Of a stretch of DNA of 64,000 nucleotides, positions 52,538 through 63,426 are shown piece after piece (position 1 is the first letter of the stretch; every line of letters begins with the position of its first letter). The stretch is from Myxococcales bacterium (lineage in GTDB: Bacteria > Myxococcota_A > Bradymonadia > UBA7976 > UBA1532). The position numbers and the translations under genes are program-made. The stretch lies in the NCBI GenBank assembly GCA_020633435.1, contig JACKDP010000005.1:62001-126000 (forward strand), given 5' to 3'. The notes below the pieces were generated by a model. It was given only the letters and a program-made list of their open reading frames with translations, was not told the DNA's origin and made no database searches.

Positions 52538-53890
52538 CTACTTGCCCGGGTCGAAGGCCCCGACACTCTTGAGGTATTCGATCTCGGCGGGCCCCAGCCA
52601 GGCCGGCGGGCTGGCCGGATCGACGCCCGGGCCGAACCACGCCGTGTAGAGCTCGGCCGCCCACTCCTTGTCCGAGACGAGGGCGAACGGGTTGTTCCAC
52701 TGCGAGAGCCGCTGGTACAGGTCGGGCGACAGGATGCTCAGGGTGCCGAAGAGGAAGTTGGCGTGGGCGAAGCCGCCCCGCACCGCCTTGCGCTCGAGCT
52801 GCTTGCCGTACTTCGACTGCTTCAGCGCGTCCACGAGCGTCGGGAAGCGGCTCGCCAGATCCTCCAGGCGCGTCCACCAGTCGGCCTGGCCGTCGCCCTC
52901 GCCCTTGTCCACCGCCTTCGTCGTGTTCACGCCCCCCTGGAACCGCTCGGAGAGCAGGGCCACCGCGTCGGTCACGTCCTCGGCCTTGGGCTCGCAGGCG
53001 CGCACGAAGTCCTCGACCGAGGCGTTCTGCCAGCCGGCGTCCTGCCGCAGCTTCGCCGACGACGAGCCGCTCAGCTCGTGGTCGATGGCGTGGCCGATCT
53101 CGTGGCGGAAGGCCCGGGCGTACTCCTTGGCGGGGGTGTCGAGGTCCTCGGCCTTGTACTGGCCGGCCACCCCGTCGACCACCGAGCGCTTCATCGTCTG
53201 GTCGAAGTCGTCCCCGGCGAGCTCCGGGCGCTTCGCGCTGCCGGCCAGCGTCCGCGCGACGGCCGCCTGGCTGCGCATGGCGGTCGCCGAGACGTGGTGC
53301 GACTTGTCGCCGTAGTACCAGGGCATGCCCGGGTTGCGCTCGACCTGCTCCAGGTAGCCGCGATCCTGCTGGACGTGGGCCGCGGGCAGGCGGGCGGCCT
53401 CGGCCGTCAGCGCGTTGAGCTCGGCGCCGGTGAACTCCTTGTCGCCGCCGCCGCCCGACGCCACCGGCACCCCGAGCACATGCTCCAGGATGGCGACGCG
53501 CTGGGTCGTCGGCATGGTGCTGGCCAGCGTCGCCAGGTCGGCCCGGGCCGCCGGATCGAGGGCGTCGGCGTTGGCGACGAGCAGCTCCAGGATCTGGGGC
53601 CAGAAGGCCTTCTCGGGGTAGAGGCCGGCCGGATCGACGTCCTTGCCGTCGATCTCGTAGCGCCCCTGCTTGAGCAGGATGGCGTTGGCCCGCGGCACCG
53701 ACGCGGCCAGGCGCAGGAGGTCGGGCAGGGTGGCCGCGCTGGCCGTCCGGCAGGCCTCGATGAGGTCCTGGGCGGTGGGCTGGATCTCGGCGCTCTGCCC
53801 GCGGGCCGCCTCGGGGCTGGCCTCCACCTCCACCGGCTCGGTGGTCTCGGTGGCGCGGGCGGCGACTTCCTGTCCGCGTACGTCGTACAT
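52538..53890 (-). CDS. Putative gluzincin metalloprotease (ATLF-like) effector
   Basis: 450 residues without signal peptide or membrane helix. The zinc site is HEIGH at 263-267 in FRHEIGHAIDHELSG, and downstream KEWAAELYTAWFG offers Glu409 or Glu413 as third ligand. This spacing and the HAIDH extension resemble the anthrax lethal factor-like (ATLF) group. The first 150 residues are helical and Glu/Ala-rich with no known domain and might be a delivery region. Start is ATG 53890; a GTG three codons upstream is possible. It lies 80 bases upstream of the Rhs gene on the same strand. Toxin or housekeeping protease cannot be separated by sequence alone. Confidence 0.6.
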   Translation of the reverse strand: MYDVRGQEVAARATETTEPVEVEASPEAARGQSAEIQPTAQDLIEACRTASAATLPDLLRLAASVPRANAILLKQGRYEIDGKDVDPAGLYPEKAFWPQILELLVANADALDPAARADLATLASTMPTTQRVAILEHVLGVPVASGGGGDKEFTGAELNALTAEAARLPAAHVQQDRGYLEQVERNPGMPWYYGDKSHHVSATAMRSQAAVARTLAGSAKRPELAGDDFDQTMKRSVVDGVAGQYKAEDLDTPAKEYARAFRHEIGHAIDHELSGSSSAKLRQDAGWQNASVEDFVRACEPKAEDVTDAVALLSERFQGGVNTTKAVDKGEGDGQADWWTRLEDLASRFPTLVDALKQSKYGKQLERKAVRGGFAHANFLFGTLSILSPDLYQRLSQWNNPFALVSDKEWAAELYTAWFGPGVDPASPPAWLGPAEIEYLKSVGAFDPGK

Positions 53891-53960
53891 GGCGGGCACG
53901 ATAGCACGCCCGGCGGCCAGCCTGCCGCAAGGAAGCGGCGGCCGCCGCGCGCCCTCAAAG

Positions 53961-53978
53961 CTGACAGGGACCTGTCAG
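53961..53978. promoter_or_regulatory. Perfect inverted repeat CTGACAGG-GA-CCTGTCAG
   Basis: Arms of 8 bases separated by GA lie in the 169-base divergent gap, 70 bases from the metalloprotease ATG and 81 bases from the DUF2461 ATG. The size and symmetry fit a dimeric repressor operator. Its AT content is above that of the surrounding DNA. Confidence 0.45.
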
Positions 53979-54059
53979 GGTTGGGCCGGGCCCGCGGGCC
54001 GGGGGGCTCGCCTCGCCCGGGTGGCCAGGGCATGCTGGCGCACACGCCAGGAGGTGCCC

Positions 54060-54767
54060 ATGTCCGCGTTCGCCGGCTTCCCGCCCGATCTCTTCGACTT
54101 CCTCGCCGAGCTGTCGATGAACAACAACCGGGAGTGGTTCGAGGCCAACAAGGCCCGCTACGAGGCCAGCGTCCGGGAGCCGGCCCGGGCCTTCATCCGC
54201 GCCATGGCCCCCCGCCTGAGCCGGATGTCCGATCACTTCGTGGCCGACGATCGCAAGGTGGGCGGCTCGCTGATGCGGGTCTACCGCGACACCCGCTTCT
54301 CCCACGACAAGACGCCCTACAAGACGAACGTGGGCATCCAGTTCCGGCACGTGGTGGGCAAGGACGTCCACGCCCCGGGCCTGTACCTGCACCTGGCCAA
54401 CCCGGGCCCGGGGGAGGATGACGGCCTCTTCGTCGGCGCGGGCACCTGGCACCCCGACAAGGAGCCCCTGGCCCAGATCCGGGCGGCCATCGCCGAGCGC
54501 CCCGAGGCGTGGCAGGCCGCGACGGCGGGGGCGGGCTTCCAGCGCGACTGGCGGCTCGGCGGCGAGAGCCTGAAGCGGGCCCCCAAGGGCTTCGATCCCG
54601 CGCACCCGGCCATCGCCGACATCTGCCGCAAGGACTTCATCGCCGTGACGAGCCTCGCCGCCGACGAGGTGCTCACCCCGGACTTCGCCGACCGGCTCAT
54701 GGACCGCCTGCTGGAGACGAAGGCGTTCGTGGCGTTCCTCTGCCAGGCGATGGGCGCGGCGTTCTAG
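54060..54767 (+). CDS. DUF2461 (TIGR02453) family protein
   Basis: 235 residues, cytosolic, full length. FPPDLFDFLAELSMNNNREW at the N-terminus, then MRVYRDTRFSHDKTPYKTN and DGLFVGAGTWHPDKEPL, are the conserved blocks of DUF2461. GAGGTG just before the start may serve as ribosome site. The function of the family is not established. It is transcribed alone, divergent from the metalloprotease gene. Confidence 0.92.
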   Translation: MSAFAGFPPDLFDFLAELSMNNNREWFEANKARYEASVREPARAFIRAMAPRLSRMSDHFVADDRKVGGSLMRVYRDTRFSHDKTPYKTNVGIQFRHVVGKDVHAPGLYLHLANPGPGEDDGLFVGAGTWHPDKEPLAQIRAAIAERPEAWQAATAGAGFQRDWRLGGESLKRAPKGFDPAHPAIADICRKDFIAVTSLAADEVLTPDFADRLMDRLLETKAFVAFLCQAMGAAF

Positions 54768-54897
54768 CCCATCGCTCAGAGAGTCTCCCGCCGCCTGGCT
54801 GGCCCGTCGCCGCTGGCTGCGTTGCTCGTCGGCAGCGTGGCCCCACCACGCTCGCGCCTGCGCTCGCGCCGCCGAAACCCGAGGAAGATCAGCGGGT

Positions 54898-55689
54898 TCA
54901 GTGCACCACGACGGGATCGACGGGGTGCACCTGCCACCGGAAGGGGGCGGCCCCCAGGGCCTCGGCGAGGTGGGCGGGATCGGCGGCCAGGCCGCGGAGG
55001 AAGGCGTCGAGCTGCTCGGCGTCGGGCCGGCCGCTGGCCGACACGAAGGCGAAGCCCGTCGTCCCCGGCCGCAGCGGCGCGACGAACCGCCAGGCCAGGG
55101 TGGTGGCGCTCGCCCGGCACCGGGCGTCGTCGCTGGTGCAGACCAGGCGCGCGCCCTGGGCGTCCGCCTGGACGAGGGCGCCCCAGGGCTCGGCGCCCCG
55201 TAGCCGGTCCAGCAGGCCGGGGGTGCCCAGCCGCATCATCAGGCGGAAGCGATCCCCGGGCTCGGCGGCGCCGTGGCCGCGGACCTCGCTCTGCGCCGTC
55301 ACGGCCACCCCCGCGCCCACCGGCGGGCTGGGGGGCAGCAGCAGCAGCGCGGCGGCCGCCGCGAGGGCCGCCGCCGCCGCGCCGATCCACAGGGGCCGGC
55401 GGGGGAAGGCCAGCACCCGGCCGGGCGTCGCCACCACCTCGGGCTCGTCCAGCAGCGCCCGGTAGCGCTCGGGCGCCAGCGCCCGCAGCTCCACCCGCGC
55501 CGCCGGGCTCTGCCGGATGCGCGCGACCAGGCGGGCCTCCTCGGCGGGCGCCAGCCGGCCTTCGATGAGCGCCGCCACCCCCTCGGCCTCCGGCAGGTCG
55601 CCGGCCGGCGGATCGAGGGCGGGCAGGAGCCGCTCGAAGAGGTGGTGCACCGCCGCGTCACGCGGCGTCAGGGTCAGCCGGCTGCGCAT
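54898..55689 (-). CDS. Putative anti-sigma factor with one membrane helix
   Basis: 263 residues. The cytoplasmic N-terminal part (1-100) includes EAEGVAALIEGRLAPAEEAR, which resembles the zinc-less anti-sigma helical segment (D-x-x-x-E-G-R-L-x-x-x-E). A single membrane helix spans about 105-122 (ALAAAAALLLL), and a periplasmic domain of about 140 residues with a Cys pair follows. It begins 46 bases downstream of the sigma-factor gene on the same strand, which is the main argument. No conserved His/Cys zinc motif is seen, so the role is inferred. Confidence 0.6.
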   Translation of the reverse strand: MRSRLTLTPRDAAVHHLFERLLPALDPPAGDLPEAEGVAALIEGRLAPAEEARLVARIRQSPAARVELRALAPERYRALLDEPEVVATPGRVLAFPRRPLWIGAAAAALAAAAALLLLPPSPPVGAGVAVTAQSEVRGHGAAEPGDRFRLMMRLGTPGLLDRLRGAEPWGALVQADAQGARLVCTSDDARCRASATTLAWRFVAPLRPGTTGFAFVSASGRPDAEQLDAFLRGLAADPAHLAEALGAAPFRWQVHPVDPVVVH

Positions 55690-55735
55690 CGCAGGCCTCC
55701 GGGGTCGCAGGGCGGGCCACCGGCCCGGGGGTCGT

Positions 55736-56614
55736 TCAGAAGACGGGGTCGAAGAACACCAGGGCCGACGCGAAGAGCTCGTCCAGATCGAGGCCCGCGG
55801 CCAGGCTGCCCAGGAGGCTGCGCAGGTCCCCCTCGGTCAGGCCCAGCTCCGTCCGGGCGCGCCGCTGGAACCGCTTCCAGATCTTCTCGCGGGCCGTGCC
55901 CAGGCGCCGGAACACCGAGGAGGTGTCGATGCCCAGGTCGGCCCCGATCTCGCGCAGGACGTCGCCATCCCGGTAGTAGCGGCGCAGCAGGGCGCGCTCC
56001 GCCTCCGACAGCTCGGCCACGCACTCCAGGAAGACGGGCCGCAGCAGCGCCGCGGCCTGGCTGCGCTCGATCTGGGCGTCCTGGCGCGGGCCGGGCGTAG
56101 CGAGCTGGTCGAGCCGGGGTGGCTCGCCCTCCGCTCGCTGCCGCCGCAGCAGATCGATGACGAGGCGGCGCGCCGTCACCCGCAGCCAGCCCTGCAGCGT
56201 GCCCGCGCCCCGGTAGGCGAAGAGCCGCGCGCTCGTCGGGTCGTCGGCGTGGCGCGCCGTGAAGAGCGTCGCCAGGAGCTGCGCCTCCACGTCCTCCGCG
56301 ATGGCCCCCGTCGGGGCGTAGCGCTGGCAGAGGCGGGTGAGGTAGGCGCCGAAGCGCTCCAGAAACAGGCGGATGGCGCGGTCGCTGCCGGCCAGGCAGC
56401 CGAGCACCAGGTAGAGATCCGGCAGGACGAGCGCGTCGAGGGCCTGGGCCCGGTCGGCCTGGTCGGCGAGCACGGCGTCGAGCCGGCCCATGAAGTGATC
56501 GAGGGGCACCCCCAGGTCGCCATCCTGCTGCCGCAGCACCTGCCACGTGGCCTCGATGCGAGCCCGGCACGGATCGGTCAACGCTGATCTCCGGAGGGCG
56601 AGGGATCGGGTCAT
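55736..56614 (-). CDS. ECF-like sigma-70 factor
   Basis: 292 residues. Region 2 is seen in LFLERFGAYLTRLCQRYAPT and RLFAYRGAGTLQGWLRVTAR (region 2.3-2.4 surroundings). Region 4 is seen in LSEAERALLRRYYRDGDVLR with the helix-turn-helix LREIGADLGIDTSSVFRRLG. An N-terminal extension of about 75 residues is typical of Myxococcota-type ECF sigma factors, and the C-terminal 40 residues are additional. ATG 56614 is preferred; the frame open beyond it into the divergent region is not conserved-looking. It is encoded just upstream of the putative anti-sigma gene. Confidence 0.82.
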   Translation of the reverse strand: MTRSLALRRSALTDPCRARIEATWQVLRQQDGDLGVPLDHFMGRLDAVLADQADRAQALDALVLPDLYLVLGCLAGSDRAIRLFLERFGAYLTRLCQRYAPTGAIAEDVEAQLLATLFTARHADDPTSARLFAYRGAGTLQGWLRVTARRLVIDLLRRQRAEGEPPRLDQLATPGPRQDAQIERSQAAALLRPVFLECVAELSEAERALLRRYYRDGDVLREIGADLGIDTSSVFRRLGTAREKIWKRFQRRARTELGLTEGDLRSLLGSLAAGLDLDELFASALVFFDPVF

Positions 56615-56807
56615 CGTAGGCCGTGGACATGGGAAGTCAACCTGCGTCGGGTCGCGCCGGGTCAGGGACGCCCGGGTCGGCGGGCTTTTGCGCGTCGCGT
56701 CACGCCCTCGGCGATCGGGCCTGCCAAACTCCGCGCAGTGACTGCGGTTTCGGCCGGGCGCCGGGCGCCCTTGCGGCGCGGGGGGCGGCCGGGCAGCATG
56801 CCGGGCC

Positions 56808-57866
56808 ATGGCCTTCACCCCCCCGATCCCCTGCCAGACGGGCGTCCGCCTGGCCGACCACGTGACCCTCGGCGTCGGGGGGCCCGCGCGCTGGTTCGCC
56901 GACGCCGTGCCCGCCGACGACGCCGCCCGGGCCGTCGCGGCGGCCGACGCGGCCGGCGTCCCGGTGCTGGTGCTCGGCGGCGGCAGCAACCTGCTCATCG
57001 CCGACGCCGGGTTCGATGGCCTCGTGCTGCGGCTCGCCGACGGGGGCGTCGCCGAGCAGGTGGAGGGCGCCGACGTCATCGTCACGGTCCCCGGCGGCGC
57101 GGACTGGGACGCCTTCGTCGGCTGGACGGTGGCGGCCGGCTTCGCGGGGCTGGAGTGCCTGTCCGGCATCCCCGGGCGGGTGGGCGCCGCGCCCATCCAG
57201 AACATCGGCGCGTACGGCCAGGAGGTCGCCGAGGCCATCGAGGCCGTCGAGATCTACGACCGCGACGCCCGGGAGCGCCGGTGGCTGCCGGCCGCGGCGT
57301 GCGGCTTCGGCTACCGGACCAGCCGGTTCAAGCGCGAGGGCCGGGCGGTGGTGCTCCAGGTGGCGTTCCGCCTGCGCCCGGGAGGCGCGCCGACGCTGCG
57401 CTACGCCGAGCTGGCCAGCCGGGTGGCCGGGCAGGCGCCGGACCTCGCGGCCACGCGCGCGGCCGTCATCGCCATCCGCCGGGGCAAGTCCATGGTGCTC
57501 GACGCAACCGACGAGAACCGGCGCAGCGCGGGCTCCTTCTTCCTGAACCCGGTCGTCCCGGCGGCCGCCCTGGCCGAGGTGGAGCGCCGCCTGGCGGCCC
57601 GCGGGCAGGCGCCCGAGGCCATGCCGCGCTGGCCCGCCGAGGGGGGCGTGAAGCTGTCGGCGGCGTGGCTCATCGAGCAGAGCGGCCTGGCCCGCGGGGC
57701 GGGGGAGGGGCCCGTCGGCCTCTCCACCCGGCACACCCTGGCGCTGGTCAACCGGGGCGGCGCGACGGCCGCCGACGTGCTGGCGTTCGCGGCGTTCGTG
57801 CAGGACAAGGTGCGGACTTCATTCGGGATTTCCCTGGAGCGGGAGCCCGTGGCCGCTGGCTTCTGA
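56808..57866 (+). CDS. murB: UDP-N-acetylenolpyruvoylglucosamine reductase
   Basis: 352 residues. FAD-binding motifs VLGGGSNLLIAD and GIPGRVGAAPIQNIGAYGQE are intact, and the type I signature FGYRTSRFK with Tyr and Arg is present. The catalytic Ser in NRRSAGSFFLNPVV and the distal Glu region FGISLEREP complete the active site. It makes UDP-MurNAc for peptidoglycan and stands apart from the usual mur-fts cluster. Its last 48 bases overlap the convergent aldolase-like gene. Confidence 0.96.
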   Translation: MAFTPPIPCQTGVRLADHVTLGVGGPARWFADAVPADDAARAVAAADAAGVPVLVLGGGSNLLIADAGFDGLVLRLADGGVAEQVEGADVIVTVPGGADWDAFVGWTVAAGFAGLECLSGIPGRVGAAPIQNIGAYGQEVAEAIEAVEIYDRDARERRWLPAAACGFGYRTSRFKREGRAVVLQVAFRLRPGGAPTLRYAELASRVAGQAPDLAATRAAVIAIRRGKSMVLDATDENRRSAGSFFLNPVVPAAALAEVERRLAARGQAPEAMPRWPAEGGVKLSAAWLIEQSGLARGAGEGPVGLSTRHTLALVNRGGATAADVLAFAAFVQDKVRTSFGISLEREPVAAGF

Positions 57867-58540
57867 CCAGACGCACAGCCGCTCGTCCCGGGTCAGGCCC
57901 TGCTGGTGCCCGGCGGCCAGGGCCGCCACCAGCGTCGCCCCCACCTCCGCCGCCGTGCGCCCGAACGCGATGACGCCGTCCTCGTGGCCCGCCATGGCGA
58001 GCAGGCGGCGCTCCAGCAGCGTCGTCTCCCGGGCCAGGCGGTCCATCTCATGGGCCATCGCGGGGGTGCCGTAGGGCACGTCGGCGCGGCTGGTGGGCAG
58101 GCGCAGGGCCACGCGGTGCCGCCAGATGGCCGGGCAGTGCACATGGAAGACGTAGCGGATGGCCGGGGCGAGGTCGTAGATGGCCCCGTGCGTGAGCGAC
58201 TCGCTCGAGGGCGGCGCGGGCCCCTCGCTGTCGACGGCGTTGCGGCGGGCGTCGCAGCGGCGGACGAGGCAGAGGCCGGCGGCGTCGAAGCACCGCAGGC
58301 CCCCCGTCTGGGTGGCGGTGATGAGGAAGGCGCGGGCGCCGCGCGCGCCCGGGAACGGGCCGACGCGCGCGGAGAGGTTGCCGTAGCCGGCGCCGTCGTA
58401 GCGGGCCGCGTCCTGGCCGACGCCGCCCAGGCGCACCATGACGTCCCGCCAGGCGACGAGCTCGGCCTGCAGGCCCCCGAACCGCGCGGCGGGCAGCGTC
58501 GCCGGCTGGTGGCGCAGGTGGAACTGGGTGACGCCCTCCG

Positions 58541-58544
<4 letters not shown>
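57819..58544 (-). CDS. Class II aldolase/adducin-fold protein
   Basis: 241 residues. The fold is clear from YGAGYGNLSARVG near residue 52, SSESLTHGAIYDLAP with an acidic residue and His, and YVFHVHCPAIWRHR with the HxH zinc ligands. Related enzymes include fuculose-phosphate aldolase and methylthioribulose-phosphate dehydratase (MtnB). The third zinc His at the usual distance is not obvious, so metal binding may be altered. ORF coordinates overlap the TgpA gene by 4 bases at the start and murB by 48 at the end. The substrate is unknown. Confidence 0.75.
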
Positions 58545-60673
<2,129 letters not shown>

Positions 60674-60674
60674 G

Positions 60675-61880
60675 TCAGGCCCCCGCCTCGAAGACGTGGG
60701 CGAAGGGGCCGGCGACGAGGTGGCGGGCCCGCCGGTGGCTGATGAGGATGAGGCTGTCGGCGCTGCCCACCGGCCGCGCGGCCTCCTCGGCGGGCGGGCT
60801 GAACGTCAGCAGCGCCAGCACCCGCAGCGCCTCCACGAGCCCCCGGCCCTCGGCGTCGATGAAGTGGCTCTGGCTCCCGGCGCGCAGCTCCACCCCGTAG
60901 TGGCGCTGGGTGAAGTGCACCAGGAGCGAGGCCGCCACGTCGCAGCACTCGTCGAGGGCGTCGCGCACGGCCTCGGCGCCCAGATCGAGATCGGCGGGCA
61001 CCCGGTCGTTGATCACCACCGTCACCCGGCGGGTGCCCTGGCTGGCGTACTCCCGCAGGATGAGGCGGCCCTCCCGGGCGGATCGCTTCCAGTGCACGTC
61101 CCGGGCGTCATCCCCCGGGCGGTGGTGGCGCAGGCCGTGGAACTCCCGGCCCAGGCCCCGGCGCCGCTGGTCCAGCTCGCCCACGAGGCTCTGCGCCGGC
61201 AGGGGCAGCTCGGCCACGGGGCTGACCTTCGGCAGCACCAGCAGCCGCCCGGGGGCCTCCAGCTCGCGCGACTTCACGAAGAACGAGAAGGGGAACCGGG
61301 TGCCGACGCGCAGGCCCTGGTAGGCGTAGGCGCCGCGCCGGGGGAACTCGGAGCGGTAGCTCGTCTGCTGGCTGGCCCCGGCGGGCACCTTGAGGAAGTA
61401 GCACTTCTTGGCCACGGGCCGGCCGTCGACGATGTCCTCCACCTGGATGCTGAAGGAGGGCAGGCGCGTCTTGGTGTTCGTCAGGGTGATGCCGGTCAGG
61501 AACGGGTGGCCGGCGTGGACCTCGCGCGGCAGGTCGCGCACGACGGCCAGCCCCCGCAGGGTCTGCTCGGAGAGCACGCCGCTGACGATGATGAACGACA
61601 GGAGCATGCCGAGCACCAGGAACAGCAGGTTGTTCCCGGTGTTCACCGCGGCGAAGCCGATGCCCAGGGTGATGGCGACGAGGTAGCGGCCCTCCCGCGT
61701 GAAGCGGAGGCGCGAGCGGCCACGGGCGCGGCGCGCGCTGAGCGCGGTGCCGATCAGGCCGATGGCCGCAGCGATGGCGATGCCCAGGGGCGGGATGCCC
61801 AGGGCCGCGAGGATCGCGATCAGGGCGACGGGCGCGATGCAGCCGGCCAGCCTGCCTCGTGCTGGAGGCGACGCGTTCAT
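60675..61880 (-). CDS. DUF58 domain protein
   Basis: 401 residues from ATG 61880 (a GTG at 61898 is an alternative). Two N-terminal membrane helices (about 12-40 and 58-85, YLVAITLGIGFAAVNTGNN) precede a beta-sandwich and a VWA-like DUF58 core. DDARDVHWKRSAREGRLILR is the DUF58 signature. The pair DUF58 and TgpA forms part of the MoxR-associated cell-envelope module. It lies 67 bases downstream of rpsN. Confidence 0.9.
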   Translation of the reverse strand: MNASPPARGRLAGCIAPVALIAILAALGIPPLGIAIAAAIGLIGTALSARRARGRSRLRFTREGRYLVAITLGIGFAAVNTGNNLLFLVLGMLLSFIIVSGVLSEQTLRGLAVVRDLPREVHAGHPFLTGITLTNTKTRLPSFSIQVEDIVDGRPVAKKCYFLKVPAGASQQTSYRSEFPRRGAYAYQGLRVGTRFPFSFFVKSRELEAPGRLLVLPKVSPVAELPLPAQSLVGELDQRRRGLGREFHGLRHHRPGDDARDVHWKRSAREGRLILREYASQGTRRVTVVINDRVPADLDLGAEAVRDALDECCDVAASLLVHFTQRHYGVELRAGSQSHFIDAEGRGLVEALRVLALLTFSPPAEEAARPVGSADSLILISHRRARHLVAGPFAHVFEAGA

Positions 61881-61947
61881 CGCCGACGACTCTGCCACGG
61901 AGGGCGGGCCGCGGGGAAGGCGACCCGGAGCGAGGCGCCCGGAGGGG

Positions 61948-62253
61948 CTACCAGCTCGCCTTCACCACGCCCGGCAGGTTGCCCTTGAGGGCCTCATCGC
62001 GCAGCGCGATACGGGACAGGCCGAACTTGCGGTAGTACGCGCGGGGGCGGCCGGTCAGCACGCAGCGGTTGACCACGCGGGTCGCGCTCGAGTTGCGGGG
62101 CAGCTTGCCCAGGGCGGTCTGGGCGGCGATCTTGTCCTCGAAGGAGGCGTTGGGATCCTTCGAGATGGCGACCAGCTCGGCGCGGCGGCGGGCGTAGCGC
62201 GCCACCAGCTTCTTGCGCTGCTCGTTCTTGGCGATCTTGCTCTTCTTGGCCAT
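61948..62253 (-). CDS. rpsN: 30S ribosomal protein S14, zinc-independent form
   Basis: 101 residues, the long S14 without CxxC zinc motifs. KLPRNSSATRVVNRCVLTGR and GRPRAYYRKFGLSR are the conserved C-terminal region. AAGGAG lies about 10 bases upstream of ATG 62253. It stands alone, outside an S10/spc operon. Zinc-free S14 paralogues are usually made under zinc limitation, but no Zur-like site was identified here, and a single-copy genome is also possible. Confidence 0.97.
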   Translation of the reverse strand: MAKKSKIAKNEQRKKLVARYARRRAELVAISKDPNASFEDKIAAQTALGKLPRNSSATRVVNRCVLTGRPRAYYRKFGLSRIALRDEALKGNLPGVVKASW

Positions 62254-62495
62254 GGGCCCGAAACTCCTTGAGAATTCGCGTTCGGCGTGCTGTGCCCGGC
62301 GGGCCGTCGCTCACGCGAGCGCTCCACGAAAAACGCGTCCAGGGACCTCGCCGGCCCGTGGGTTGGCGGGGCATACTGCCCGAAAGACCCGGGGGACGCA
62401 ACCGTTTTTCCGGTGCGAGGCGGAGGTTTCGCGGAGAGACGACGGGATGCGGCCGAGCCCTTCCGCCGGCCGCCCCTTGGCCTTATCATGCCGCC

Positions 62496-63297
62496 GTGCA
62501 AATCTCGTGGGCCAGCGGTGTGCGTGTGGGCGGCCTCTCCGTGGATCCGGAGGGGCGAGCGCCCGTGGCGCTGTGGACGCACCGGGCGTGGCGCCGGCCG
62601 GCGGCCCGGCTGACGCTGGGCAGCGCCGCCCTCGCCGCGACGTGGGAGGGCGTGCAGGGCCTGCCGTTCGGCGTGGGCGCCATCGCCGCCGGCATCCGCC
62701 TGGAGCTGTTGCCCACCGGCTACGGCGTCGGCGGCGCCGCAGCCCTGCTGGCCGAGGATGGCCAGCGCGCCCTCGTCGTCGGCCCCACGACCACCGCCCT
62801 CGCCCCCCGGCCCGTCGACGATCTGGTGCTGGCGGCCCCGGCGCCCGCGGCCCGCCCGCCGACTGGCTGGCCCAGGCCGAGGCGGCGAGCCAGGCGGGCA
62901 CCCGCTGCGCCTCGTCGCGCCCGACGGCGCGGCCGCGGTGGCCATCGCCGCGGCCCTCGACGACGCGGGCATCCCGCACTCCCGGCCGGCCTGGCTGCCC
63001 GGCGGCAAGGCCGGCGCCCGGGTGCGGGTCGTCGGCCGCGGCGCGGGCCTGGTGGTCGACCTGCGGCCGGGCGTCGACGCCGCCTGGCAGGTGGGCTTCG
63101 CCCGGGCCTGCAGCGCCGAGCGCATCTGCGTGCATGGGCCGGCGGCGGACGCCCTGGCCCGCCGGCTGACGGAGGCCGGCCTGCCGGCGCGGGTCATCCA
63201 GGCCCCCGCCCAGCTCGTGCTGTCGGGCCTCGCGGCCCATGAGACGCGGGCGATGCCGCCCAGCGACGGCCCGGTCGCCCGGGCCCCGGAGGAGTAG
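62496..63297 (+). pseudogene. Twice-frameshifted gene resembling a degenerate metallo-beta-lactamase-fold exonuclease
   Basis: Frame 1 from GTG 62496 reads to about 62860 (SWASGVRVGGLSVDPEGRAP, GIRLELLPTGYGVGGAAALL). Frame 3 then reads PPADWLAQAEAASQAG until about 62895, and frame 2 continues as RLVAPDGAAAVAIAAALDDA to the stop at 63297. Two single-base deletions near 62850-62862 and 62890-62905 restore about 267 residues (802 bases, two short of a multiple of three). The repaired protein resembles RNA/DNA-processing beta-lactamase-fold exonucleases, but THRAWRR stands where THxHxDH should be. It is therefore predicted not to bind metal. Similarity is by eye. The frameshifts may be sequencing errors. 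Confidence 0.5.
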
Positions 63298-63426
63298 CCG
63301 CGGGCCGGAGCGCCCGCCCACAGAGGGCCCGGCCGGCGCACCCCGCGCCGCGGACCTTGCATCCAGCGGGGAAGAACGGTACCCAGCGGACCGGACGCGC
63401 ACCCACGGGGCGCTCCAGGAGGCGTC

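Noticed and set aside
43971..52649. A 2892-codon open frame on the plus strand opposite the Rhs gene
   Set aside because: It mirrors the Rhs gene; its Ala/Gly/Val/His-rich translation without domains is the usual result of high GC at third codon positions.
56615..57238. Upstream extension of the sigma-factor gene
   Set aside because: It runs into murB on the other strand and has Pro/Ser/Arg-rich composition unlike the rest.
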